A stretch of DNA of 64,000 nucleotides. Origin: Gordonia insulae. GTDB lineage: Bacteria > Actinomycetota > Actinomycetes > Mycobacteriales > Mycobacteriaceae. Both the position numbers and the translations under genes were made by a program. Below the pieces are notes generated by a model. The model was not told where the DNA came from and ran no database searches. It saw nothing but the letters and a program-made list of their open reading frames with translations. Each line of letters begins with the position of its first letter. Positions within the stretch are counted from its first letter, which is position 1. The stretch lies in assembly GCF_003855095.1 (NCBI RefSeq), contig NZ_CP033972.1, positions 2,108,001 through 2,172,000 on the forward strand, in the 5' to 3' direction. Shown here piece after piece: positions 35,694 to 43,334 of the stretch.

Positions 35694-37289
35694 TCACCCG
35701 ATGAGGTCGGAGATCGGCGCGCGCGCAAAGTAGGCGACGAACACCGCGGCGACGATCCAGAGCAGCGGATGGACCGTCCGGGCCTTGCCCGCGGCGGTCG
35801 CCATCACCACCCAACTGATGAACCCGACGCCGATACCGTTGGCGATCGAATAGGTGAACGGCATCGTGACGATGGTCAGGAATGCCGGCAGTGCGTACGA
35901 GAATTTGGTGAAGTCGATCGACGACACCTGCCCGATCATCAGGGCCCCCACCACCACGAGCGCCGGTGCTACTGCCTCCAGCGGGATCACCTCGTAGAGC
36001 GGTGTCAAAAACATCGCCACCAGGAAGAACACGCCCGTCACGATGTTAGCCAGACCGGTCCGCGCCCCCTCGGCGATACCCGAGGCGGACTCGACGAAGA
36101 CGGTGTTGGACGACGACGACGCGACACCACCGGCGATGGCGCCGGAGCCCTCGACGACCAGCGCCCGGCCGATCCCCGGGAGGTTCCCCTGGGCGTCACT
36201 CAGGCCACCTTCCTTGCCGAGACCGGTCATCGTGCCCATGGCGTCGAAGAAGTTCGACAGCACGAGAGTGAACACGAGAACCGAGGCCGCGAGCACCCCG
36301 ATCCGGGTGAAGGCGCCGAACAGGTCGACGTCGCCGACCAGACTCAGATCGGGCAGCCCACCCAACCCGTCCGGCAGTTCGGGGACCGACAAATTCCACC
36401 CGTTCGGATTACTGACGCTTGACCCCAGGTCGAGAGTCGCCTCCAGAATGATCGACACGATCGAGGTGATCACGATGCCGATCAAAAGACCGCCGGGCAC
36501 CTTGCGGACCACCAGGACGCCCATCAGCAGGACGCCGAGCGCAAAGATCAGAGTGGGGACGGTGGTGATCGAGTTGTCGAAGCCGAGCTGCACCGGGACC
36601 GTCGTGCCGGCGGCGTCGGGGATGCGTCGTACGAAGCCGGCGTCGACGAAACCGATGAAGGCGATGAACGCACCGATACCGGCTGCGATGGCCGCCTTCA
36701 GCTCGGCCGGGACCGCGTTGAAGACGGCGGTGCGGAATCCGGTCACCGCAAGCAACACGATGATGATGCCGTCGATCACGACAAGACCCATGGCCTCCGG
36801 CCAGGTCATCTGCGGTGCGATCGTCACTGCGAGCAGACTGTTGATGCCGAGGCCCGCGGCGATCGCGAACGGGTAGTTGGCGACCAGTCCGAAGATGATC
36901 GACATGACACCCGCGACGAGCGCCGTGACCGCGGCGACCTGGGCGAGGGGCAGCACGTTGCCGAGCACGTCGGCGTTCTTCTCCCCGCCGGGGATACCGC
37001 CGATGATGATCGGGTTCAGCACCACGATGTAGGCCATCGTGAAGAAGGTGACGAGACCGCCGCGGATCTCCCTGCTCAGCGTCGAGCCGCGCTGACTGAT
37101 CTTGAAGAAGCGGTCGAGTGCGCCGGTGGGCTCGGCCGTTGCAGGTCCGGTTGTCGTCGGCGTGTTTCCGCTTGCGGTCGGGGGGTCTGACGGTGGCGGC
37201 GTCTCGCTCGATGACGGGGTGGGCGCCGTCGACGACTCCGTGGACTCGATCGACGATTTCGTGGGCTCGCTCGACGGATCGGTGGGCAC
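35694..37289 (-). CDS. NCS2-family (AzgA-like) purine permease
   Basis: A 531-residue transporter. About 60 residues of Ser/Thr/Pro-rich, probably disordered sequence precede DRFFKISQRGSTLSREIRGG, the usual start of AzgA-type hypoxanthine/adenine/guanine permeases. Core motifs: TFFTMAYIVVLNPIIIGG, NYPFAIAAGLGINSLLAVT and SSSSNTVFVESASGIAEGAR. Twelve or more helices. The GTG start follows TAACTT by six bases and is divergent from the DUF2530 gene with 22 bp between the start codons. Confidence 0.88.
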   Translation of the reverse strand: MPTDPSSEPTKSSIESTESSTAPTPSSSETPPPSDPPTASGNTPTTTGPATAEPTGALDRFFKISQRGSTLSREIRGGLVTFFTMAYIVVLNPIIIGGIPGGEKNADVLGNVLPLAQVAAVTALVAGVMSIIFGLVANYPFAIAAGLGINSLLAVTIAPQMTWPEAMGLVVIDGIIIVLLAVTGFRTAVFNAVPAELKAAIAAGIGAFIAFIGFVDAGFVRRIPDAAGTTVPVQLGFDNSITTVPTLIFALGVLLMGVLVVRKVPGGLLIGIVITSIVSIILEATLDLGSSVSNPNGWNLSVPELPDGLGGLPDLSLVGDVDLFGAFTRIGVLAASVLVFTLVLSNFFDAMGTMTGLGKEGGLSDAQGNLPGIGRALVVEGSGAIAGGVASSSSNTVFVESASGIAEGARTGLANIVTGVFFLVAMFLTPLYEVIPLEAVAPALVVVGALMIGQVSSIDFTKFSYALPAFLTIVTMPFTYSIANGIGVGFISWVVMATAAGKARTVHPLLWIVAAVFVAYFARAPISDLIG

Positions 37290-37295
37290 AGTCGA

Positions 37296-37305
37296 AAGTT
37301 ACTCT
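37296..37305. promoter_or_regulatory. Overlapping divergent leaderless promoters
   Basis: AAGTTACTCT holds two -10 hexamers on opposite strands: TAACTT (minus, 37301-37296), six bases from the NCS2 GTG, and TACTCT (plus, 37300-37305), six bases from the DUF2530 ATG. They share two base pairs, so the two promoters should exclude each other. Confidence 0.6.
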
Positions 37306-37311
37306 GATGCC

Positions 37312-37560
37312 ATGCCCGATGCATCCGACATCCCCGAACTCCCGCGTGCTCTGCGGGCCCCCGAGCCCGTCATCATCACCGGGATGGTCGCGTGGCTCGT
37401 CGCGACCGTGGTGGTGTGGGTGACGGGATGGGGTGGCGACCGTGCGGTCCAGGTCTGCCTCGTGGGACTGGCCGTCGGGGTACTCGGTACGACGATCTTC
37501 CTCGTGCAGCGGGCCGCGTCGCGGCGCGGCGATCGGACGGCGCAGGAGGGACTCGACTGA
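37312..37560 (+). CDS. DUF2530 small membrane protein
   Basis: An 82-residue protein with two helices (VIITGMVAWLVATVVVWVTG and VCLVGLAVGVLGTTIFLVQ), ending in the RRGDRTAQEGLD tail that marks the actinobacterial DUF2530 family. Function unknown. ATG 37312 is used because TACTCT ends six bases upstream. It is convergent with the M23 lipoprotein gene (6-bp gap). Confidence 0.85.
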   Translation: MPDASDIPELPRALRAPEPVIITGMVAWLVATVVVWVTGWGGDRAVQVCLVGLAVGVLGTTIFLVQRAASRRGDRTAQEGLD

Positions 37561-37566
37561 GCCCGG

Positions 37567-38853
37567 TCACTTCGACGGGAAGTCCACCACGTCGAGGTCC
37601 ATCGGCATGGCGTCGGTGACCTGCTTGCCGACCGGTTCCGATGCATACTCCGGTGGCCCGCCGGTGGTGAGCAACGGCTCGAGCTGAGCCTCCGACTGCA
37701 ACCGATGCGCGACCGTGAACTGCTTGTACTCGTACGGAATCCCGGACGCCCGCAACGGGTCCGGGCCGTTCATCGCATGGAAATGGAGATGTGGGGCGTC
37801 GGAGTTGCCGCTGTTGCCAAGTCTGCCGATGACCTGCCCGGGCGTCAGCGTGTCCCCTACCTCGACCTTCACGCTGCCCGGCTCGAGGTGGGCGTAGAAC
37901 ACGTAGACGCCGTCGGCGACCTTCGCCACCACATGGTTGCCGCCGTACTGATCGAGCGGCAGGCCGGTCGGACTCTTGCCGGGAATCTGGTCGGGAAGTC
38001 CGTCGACGACCCCGACGACGGTGCTGTCGGCGACCGAGTGGATGTCGGCGCCGTAGTACGGATAGGACGAGAGCTTCGTCGGGTCGCCGACGTACAACTT
38101 GCCCGCCTCATCGAGTTGCACCCAGTCGATCGCGAATCGTTCTGCGAGCCAGAATCTTCCGTTGATCGGGTTGGCGGCCATACGGTGCGCGCTGGTGCCA
38201 CAGCAGCCGTCCCCGTTCAGCCAGCCGTCGCCGTACAGCGGCGTGTCGACGACCACCGCCTCCTGCTGGTCGACGGTCACCGTGATGGGCTCGGCGATCA
38301 CCGCCGGGATCAGCGGCGGTTGCGGCTTCGACGGCGCGACGGTCAGCGTGTTCGACAGCGACGCCGGCGTCGGTGCCCCGTCGGGTAGCACCACGTCCAG
38401 GGTGAGCCGGGCATACTCGCCGCCGGCGAGGTCGAGTCCGGGCGCTCCGCTGCCCCGTCGCGTGAGCGCGGTCAGGGCGGCACCCTCCAGAGTGAGTAGC
38501 GACTGCCCCGACGCGCTGACCTCCAGTGAACGGACGCCGACCGGATCCGGGGTCACGTTGATCAGCAACAGTTCATAGGCGAGGTGGGTCTTGCCGTCGG
38601 ACCCGACGACGGCCATCGGGTCGTCGATGGCGGTGGCGGTCACCGGCGTGATGACGTCGGCGACCGCCGGCGTCGGCCCGGCGACACTCGACGAGGCGGC
38701 GGTGGAAGACCCGCTCGACGAGGTGTCCGACGAACAGCCGGCGACGGTCAGTACCGCGACACAGCCGAGGGTGGCGGCCACGATGCCGCGGCGACGATTC
38801 CGATGGCGACGATTCCGATGGCGACGGATTCCGGTGGCGACGGATGCGATCAT
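37567..38853 (-). CDS. M23-family (LytM-type) peptidase-domain lipoprotein
   Basis: A 428-residue envelope protein. The signal peptide has a very basic n-region (RRHRNRRHRNRRRG), a hydrophobic core and a lipobox LTVAGC, so it should be lipidated. A beta-rich domain occupies roughly residues 60-200. The C-terminal LytM domain shows GADIHSVAD (about 268), YVFYAHLEPGSVKVEVGD, GQVIGRLGNSGNSDAPHLHFH (HLHFH about 353), so the zinc ligands look intact. It may cleave or bind peptidoglycan. The ATG at 38853 has GGAGA five bases upstream. Confidence 0.82.
   Translation of the reverse strand: MIASVATGIRRHRNRRHRNRRRGIVAATLGCVAVLTVAGCSSDTSSSGSSTAASSSVAGPTPAVADVITPVTATAIDDPMAVVGSDGKTHLAYELLLINVTPDPVGVRSLEVSASGQSLLTLEGAALTALTRRGSGAPGLDLAGGEYARLTLDVVLPDGAPTPASLSNTLTVAPSKPQPPLIPAVIAEPITVTVDQQEAVVVDTPLYGDGWLNGDGCCGTSAHRMAANPINGRFWLAERFAIDWVQLDEAGKLYVGDPTKLSSYPYYGADIHSVADSTVVGVVDGLPDQIPGKSPTGLPLDQYGGNHVVAKVADGVYVFYAHLEPGSVKVEVGDTLTPGQVIGRLGNSGNSDAPHLHFHAMNGPDPLRASGIPYEYKQFTVAHRLQSEAQLEPLLTTGGPPEYASEPVGKQVTDAMPMDLDVVDFPSK
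38791..38836. repeat. 15-bp tandem repeat in the signal-peptide coding region
   Basis: GCGACGATTCCGATG occurs exactly twice (38791-38805, 38806-38820) and once with changes (38821-38836). It encodes the repeated HRNRR of the basic n-region. Confidence 0.8.
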
Positions 38854-38980
38854 GCGGTCTCCTGATCCAGGCCCCGAACCGGTGGTGATTCTTCCATCGG
38901 GGGGTCGGGTCGGAGGGCGAAATGCGGAGACCGGGGATTCCGGCCTGCCGCTGATCGCCGTCACATGACCGCTGCCGATC

Positions 38981-39835
38981 TCACTTTCCGCTGAACACCG
39001 GGAATGCGCCGGCCTCGCCGTAGTCCTCGATCCGCATGCCGCGCAGCGTGTCCATGTCGCCGTCGCAGATCGTGAACTCGACGTCGGCGTTGTTGCGCAT
39101 GTGGTCGGGGTTGACGGTCTTCGGTAGCGACACCGTGCCCAGCTGCAGCGTGTAGCGGATGCAGAGTTGCGGAACGCTCACGCCGTAGCGTTCGGCCATC
39201 GCCGCGATCTCCGGATTCTTGAGCACCTCTCCGTGCCCGATCGGCGAGTAGGCCTCGACGAGGATATTACGGCCGGCGCAGTAGTCGATGAGATCGGTCG
39301 GGGTGTTGCCGGCGTGTACGAGGATCTGATTCACATGCGGCGCAACAGTGCTCGTCGCGAGGATGTTGTCGAGGTCGTTCTGCTCGAAGTTGGAAACACC
39401 GATCGAGCGGAGCTTTCCTGCCTGGTATGCGTCCTCCAGCGCGCGCCACGCCTCGCGGTTGCCATCGGCGTAGTCGCCGCCGCGCCAGTCGGCCCACGGC
39501 TGCGGGCTGAGGATCAACATGAGATCGAGGTGGTCCATGCCCATCGTGCGCAGCGACTCGTCGATGGCCGCGGTCGCCTCCTGGTAGTTCTTGATCTCGG
39601 CGGCCAGTTTGGTCGACACGAACAACTTGTCTCGGGCCACACCGCTCGTGCGCACGCCCTCGCCGACACCTCGCTCGTTGCCGTAAGCCTGCGCGGTGTC
39701 GATGTTGCGGTATCCGACGTCGATCGCCTCAGCGACGGCACGCGCGGCCTTGTCGTCGTCGATGAACCAGGTGCCCAGGCCCAGCTTCGGGATCCAGACG
39801 TCGTTGGACAGTGTGTGGGTCTCATCGAGAATCAT
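38981..39835 (-). CDS. Aldo/keto reductase with altered catalytic tetrad
   Basis: A 284-residue AKR of the 2,5-diketo-gluconate reductase-like group. IPKLGLGTWFI, NIDTAQAYGNERGVG (catalytic Asp and Tyr), FVSTKLA (Lys), SIGVSNFEQNDLD and LPKTVNPDHMRNN are present. The usual catalytic His of the LIHWP motif is replaced: the sequence reads LMLILSPQPW. NADPH use is likely; the substrate is open. ATG 39835 follows the cupin gene by 17 bases; a TTG overlapping the cupin stop is an alternative. It forms an operon with the cupin. Confidence 0.8.
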   Translation of the reverse strand: MILDETHTLSNDVWIPKLGLGTWFIDDDKAARAVAEAIDVGYRNIDTAQAYGNERGVGEGVRTSGVARDKLFVSTKLAAEIKNYQEATAAIDESLRTMGMDHLDLMLILSPQPWADWRGGDYADGNREAWRALEDAYQAGKLRSIGVSNFEQNDLDNILATSTVAPHVNQILVHAGNTPTDLIDYCAGRNILVEAYSPIGHGEVLKNPEIAAMAERYGVSVPQLCIRYTLQLGTVSLPKTVNPDHMRNNADVEFTICDGDMDTLRGMRIEDYGEAGAFPVFSGK

Positions 39836-39852
39836 GGTGCTCTGCCTTCCAC

Positions 39853-40248
39853 TCAAGCCTGGTACTCAGCGTCGGTGACGTGGTGGAGCCAGGTGACGAC
39901 GTCACCACTCTCATCGGCCTCCTGCATGGCGACATGGGCCATGAAGCGGTCGGCGGTGGCACCGTGCCAGTGCTCCTCGCCGGGTTCGATGTAGACAACG
40001 TCGCCGGGTCGGATCTCCTGGACGCCACCCCCGCGCGTGGCGACGAGTCCGATGCCGTCGGTGACGTACAGGGTCTGCCCCTTCGGATGGTGATGCCACG
40101 CGGTGCGCGCCCCCGGCGAGAAGCGCACATGGGCGCAACCGATGGCCGACTGGTCGTCCGGGTTTCGGATGCCGTCGATCTGCACGGTGCCGGTGAACCA
40201 CTCGCCCGGTCCGGGCGCGGTCCGTCCTCCACTCTGGGTGAACTTCAT
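39853..40248 (-). CDS. Cupin-domain protein
   Basis: A 131-residue single cupin barrel. The metal motifs are intact: ARTAWHHHPKGQTLYVTDG (two or three His and the Gln position) and PGDVVYIEPGEEHWHGA. Related carboxymuconolactone-type and TtrD-like cupins bind a metal and may act as isomerases or oxygenases; the role is unknown. ATG 40248 has GAGGAGG five bases upstream. First gene of a two-gene operon with the aldo/keto reductase, divergent from a TetR gene. Confidence 0.85.
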   Translation of the reverse strand: MKFTQSGGRTAPGPGEWFTGTVQIDGIRNPDDQSAIGCAHVRFSPGARTAWHHHPKGQTLYVTDGIGLVATRGGGVQEIRPGDVVYIEPGEEHWHGATADRFMAHVAMQEADESGDVVTWLHHVTDAEYQA

Positions 40249-40268
40249 GCCAACCTCCTCAAGCTGAA

Positions 40269-40285
40269 CGGATATCCCGTATCCG
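40269..40285. promoter_or_regulatory. TetR operator 1 in the cupin/TetR divergent region
   Basis: CGGATA-N5-TATCCG is a perfect palindrome close to the cupin start; its right half extends to ATCCGCTTA, the half-site of operator 2. Confidence 0.6.
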
Positions 40286-40304
40286 CTTACCCAGCGTAAT
40301 CACA

Positions 40305-40329
40305 TAAGCGGATATCGTCAATCCGCTTA
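40305..40329. promoter_or_regulatory. TetR operator 2 in the cupin/TetR divergent region
   Basis: TAAGCGGAT-N7-ATCCGCTTA has perfect 9-bp arms and ends just before the -10 of the TetR gene. Confidence 0.75.
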
Positions 40330-40334
40330 GCCGG

Positions 40335-40340
40335 TAGAGT
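40335..40340 (+). promoter_or_regulatory. -10 element, leaderless promoter of the TetR gene
   Basis: TAGAGT ends six bases before the ATG at 40347; operator 2 occupies the -35 region. Confidence 0.5.
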
Positions 40341-40346
40341 GAGAAC

Positions 40347-41021
40347 ATGGCCAAGGCACAACCAGCACGTCCGTTACGCAAGGACGCGTCAGTCAACCGC
40401 GAAAGGCTGCTGGACGCGGCTCGAGAATTGTTCGCCGAGAAGGGACTCGGCGTCACACTCAACGACATCGCGCACCATGCCGGAGTCGGCGTGGGCACCG
40501 CGTACCGACGTTTCGCCAACAAGGAAGAGATCATCGACACCCTCTTCGAAGAACGACTGCAGGCGGTCGAGGCGGTGGCACGTGAAGCACTGGCCGAACC
40601 CGACCCGTGGAAGGCACTGACCGACTACCTCCGTCGCGCACTGCAGATGCAGTTCGGCGATCGCGGCCTCCATCAGATCCTCGACGACCCGACTCTCGGC
40701 GATGACCGCATCGCCGATGTCCGCGTCCGGATCGCCCCCCTGATCGTCGAGCTCGTGCATCGGGCCAAGGATGCGGGGGTCGTCCGTGGCGATTTCGAAC
40801 CGACCGATGTCACGTTCATGCAGTCGGCGATGGCGCCGATCATGGACAGCACCCGCGATGTCGCCCCCGAAGTCTACGAGCGATACCTCACCTTTTTTCT
40901 CGACGGAATTCGAAGTGACGACCGGGGATTCACGCCGCTACCGGCGGCTGCGCTCAGCTCGGTGTCGACGCATCGTGCAATGACGGTCCGGCGCCGTTCC
41001 ACATCGCGCCGCGGCGTGTGA
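40347..41021 (+). CDS. TetR-family regulator of the cupin/AKR operon
   Basis: A 224-residue TetR regulator. The helix-turn-helix is VTLNDIAHHAGVGVGTAYRR followed by FANKEEIIDTLFE, and the C-terminal domain resembles the SbtR/TetR_C group (GLHQILDDPTLGDDRI). The last 30 residues are basic and probably disordered. It is divergent from the cupin-AKR operon, with palindromes between them, so it most likely represses both directions until an inducer appears. Confidence 0.88.
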   Translation: MAKAQPARPLRKDASVNRERLLDAARELFAEKGLGVTLNDIAHHAGVGVGTAYRRFANKEEIIDTLFEERLQAVEAVAREALAEPDPWKALTDYLRRALQMQFGDRGLHQILDDPTLGDDRIADVRVRIAPLIVELVHRAKDAGVVRGDFEPTDVTFMQSAMAPIMDSTRDVAPEVYERYLTFFLDGIRSDDRGFTPLPAAALSSVSTHRAMTVRRRSTSRRGV

Positions 41022-41147
41022 GTCTGCTTGCGCGGCGCGATCACCGGGCGAGCGAACAGATACCCAACATCGACTCCTCTACCGACAGCTCGATGACCGA
41101 GTTGGCGCCGGCCTCGATTCTCGGGCCGTCCCCGGCTACCCGGTGCG

Positions 41148-42734
41148 TCAAGGCGTGCCGGCGAGGACGAGCAGCGCCAGGCGTGCTTCGACTACCGAGA
41201 TGGGTGGTGGGATCGTCTCGGTGAGCTGCAGCGTATTGCGGCCGGGTGGCGGTTCGGCCTTCGTTCCGGGTGGATGGATGCGTGCGCGTGTCTGGTCGAG
41301 GTGCCGGCCATAGAGCTGTGCGATGTCGGGGCGGCGATTGATCTGTTCGGGGTTCGGCGGTGCGTCGGGTTGGCTGTTGCGCCGCCACCAGGTGCGGCCG
41401 GCGTGGAGACCGTCACGGTAGACGCCTGTCGTGAACTGCCCGACCCGATGCCCGACCATCCGGTTATGTTTCGGGCAGGCAGGGGCCAGATCGACGATGT
41501 CGGTGAGCCCGCCCTCGGCGAAGTCCAGTGCGGCGTGATGCATCTCCACCTGAGTGGCGGGCTGATCGCAGCCGGGCGCTGAGCACACCTCCCCGTCCGG
41601 GCGGGCAAATGATGCCAACCGTTGTCCTTGCGACGCCAGCCGTTTGGCCTTGCCCAGATACAGCGGCACCGCGGTGTGGTCGGCGAAGACAGCCAAATAC
41701 TGTTGGGCGTCGGCGGCCAGGCGGATGACATCGGCAATCGGCAGCAGCGAACCTGTTGCGGTGGTGGCCAACCCGGCCTCACGCTTGAGGTCGTTGAGGT
41801 CGGCCTTGACGATCAACTGCACCGGCAGGCCGCGGTGGGACTTACCGAGCAACCCGTCGGTGAACACCGCACGCAGCAGTGCGGCCAATGCATCATGATT
41901 GCGTTGAGCCGGTGTCCGGCGGTCACGTTCGACCGCCGCGGACAGCTGGTCGGGGTCGGCGTCCTCGATCGACCCACGTGGTGACTGCGGATCCGCGGGA
42001 TTGTTCATGCCGGGTTGGGCCCACACAGCCTGCAGCATCTCCACCAGGGCGCGGGTTTCCGGGTCCAGATGTCCGGTCAGTTTCGACATCTGTTGCGCAT
42101 TCTGCCGATTCAGCCACAGGTTGCGGTGCCGTTGACGATCGGCGTCGTCGGTCAACTCGCCGTCCGGATCCAGATGGGCCAGCAGACGTTGGCCGAGTTC
42201 GCCGATCTCGGCGGGCGTGTGTGTGGCGGCCAGCTCCCCCATGGTGACCTCGGCAGCGACCTTCCGGTCGTGCGGCAGGCGATGAGGCAAGGCGTCGAGA
42301 ATCTCGATCGTCTTGTGCACGTGCGCCGCACCCACCGCACCGGCGGCGAACGCCACTGCCAAGGTCGAATACTGCGGGTCGCCGGTCTGCCCGTTGAGCT
42401 GCCGGAACCGGCCGGTGGCGGCGAGTTGCGCTCTGCGGCGTCCGGGATCAGAGATCCGCAGGTGGGCGTTCATGAAATTGGCCAGGGACCGAAATCCCAT
42501 CGCCCGGGGCACATCCCGATCAGAGAGATCCAGGACCTGACGGTTGCCCTGAAACGTCATCCGATTGATCGCCCGCTCCGTCGCTTGCGCCACGTCAATC
42601 AGTTCGGCATCGCTGCAACGAGCCAGATCCGCCTCGCCGAGCCGATCCAGCAGCGAGTGCAGTTCGGTGAGCAGCGCAGGAACCTCCGACAAGGACTCAC
42701 CCACGCCATCGGCACCTGTGGTCGGCTCGGCCAT
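41148..42734 (-). CDS. 13E12-repeat family protein: DUF222 plus HNH nuclease domain
   Basis: A 528-residue member of the actinobacterial DUF222-HNH family. The DUF222 region covers about residues 20-330 (LDLSDRDVPRAMGFRSLANF, AQQMSKLTGHLDPETRALVE). The HNH-type zinc/nuclease domain is at about 382-425: CSAPGCDQP, EMHHAALDFAEGG, ACPKHNRMVG. Such genes are multicopy and several in M. tuberculosis are SOS-induced. ATG 42734 has GGGGGTGAG upstream. A LexA box and a -10 lie just upstream, and a decayed IS element abuts the promoter. Confidence 0.85.
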   Translation of the reverse strand: MAEPTTGADGVGESLSEVPALLTELHSLLDRLGEADLARCSDAELIDVAQATERAINRMTFQGNRQVLDLSDRDVPRAMGFRSLANFMNAHLRISDPGRRRAQLAATGRFRQLNGQTGDPQYSTLAVAFAAGAVGAAHVHKTIEILDALPHRLPHDRKVAAEVTMGELAATHTPAEIGELGQRLLAHLDPDGELTDDADRQRHRNLWLNRQNAQQMSKLTGHLDPETRALVEMLQAVWAQPGMNNPADPQSPRGSIEDADPDQLSAAVERDRRTPAQRNHDALAALLRAVFTDGLLGKSHRGLPVQLIVKADLNDLKREAGLATTATGSLLPIADVIRLAADAQQYLAVFADHTAVPLYLGKAKRLASQGQRLASFARPDGEVCSAPGCDQPATQVEMHHAALDFAEGGLTDIVDLAPACPKHNRMVGHRVGQFTTGVYRDGLHAGRTWWRRNSQPDAPPNPEQINRRPDIAQLYGRHLDQTRARIHPPGTKAEPPPGRNTLQLTETIPPPISVVEARLALLVLAGTP

Positions 42735-42756
42735 ACTCACCCCCAATGAGTTTGCT

Positions 42757-42772
42757 TCGAATGTATGTTCGA
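42757..42772. promoter_or_regulatory. LexA (SOS) box of the HNH gene
   Basis: TCGAATGTATGTTCGA matches the mycobacterial SOS box TCGAAC-N4-GTTCGA at 11 of 12 positions. It lies directly downstream of a TATAGT -10 (minus strand, 42778-42773) with a possible -35 TTGCGA (42800-42795), covering the transcription start. Confidence 0.8.
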
Positions 42773-42810
42773 CTATAGGGCATTCAGGCGGCACTCGCAA
42801 CTGTTATCTC

Positions 42811-43140
42811 TCAGGACATCGGTGACAGTTATGTATCAAGACATCGGTGACAGTGTGGGTAGTCTTGGTGGTGACACTTCTGCATCGATGCTCGGCCGGG
42901 GGCTGTTAACCCTGTAGTTCGGCTGGCGATCTCTCAGTGGCCTGACGACGCGCCGCGCGGAGCGGTCTCGACGTTCTGCGTCGAGCATGGCATCTCCCGA
43001 AAATCGTTCTACACGTTGCGTAAACACGCGAGGAACGACGCGCCCGCCGCGGTGCTCGAGCCGCGGTGCTCGAGCCGCGGACCCGCCGCCCGAGGTCGAG
43101 CACGCATCTTCCGCGAGGCCGGCTTGGCGGGCCGCGACGC
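42811..43140 (+). mobile_element. Decayed IS481-family element (left end and 5' part of transposase)
   Basis: Two copies of GACATCGGTGACAG (42815-42828 and 42840-42853) resemble the TGTCACCGATGTC end sequences of IS481-type elements. They are followed by coding remnants of the transposase. No right end was found. It sits directly beside the promoter of the HNH gene. Confidence 0.65.
42914..43140 (+). pseudogene. IS481-type transposase fragment, frameshifted and internally deleted
   Basis: The frame from 42914 reads VVRLAISQWPDDAPRGAVST, then FCVEHGISRKSFYTLRKHAR and AAVLEPR, the start of a helix-turn-helix/integrase-core transposase. A perfect 14-bp tandem duplication (43051-43064, 43065-43078) shifts the frame. 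Soon after, another frame reads RARIFREAGLAGRD, which in intact relatives lies about 60 residues further on, so a segment has been lost between. The DDE core is missing. Confidence 0.7.
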
Positions 43141-43334
43141 GGTCGCCACTCGCGGCGGCGGTGTGTGAAAGCAATTCTCGCGCCGTTGGATCCAGTCGGA
43201 TCTGTCGCAGCCTCCTGCTTTCGACGGAGTCAATCCGCCGCAATGTGTCGCCGAGAATCCGCAGTTAGAATCCGCAAGGACGACAGAATGTTTGCTTCTT
43301 GAGTCACATCCTCATCAACGATCCAGCGCGAGCC
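43141..43334. other. Non-coding remainder next to the IS fragment
   Basis: No supported gene, repeat or hairpin was seen here. Short open frames exist on both strands without recognisable protein content; it is probably debris from the mobile element. Confidence 0.4.

Noticed and set aside
42836..43243. Minus-strand open frame of 135 codons
   Set aside because: It lies opposite the transposase remnant and has low-complexity Arg-rich sequence only.
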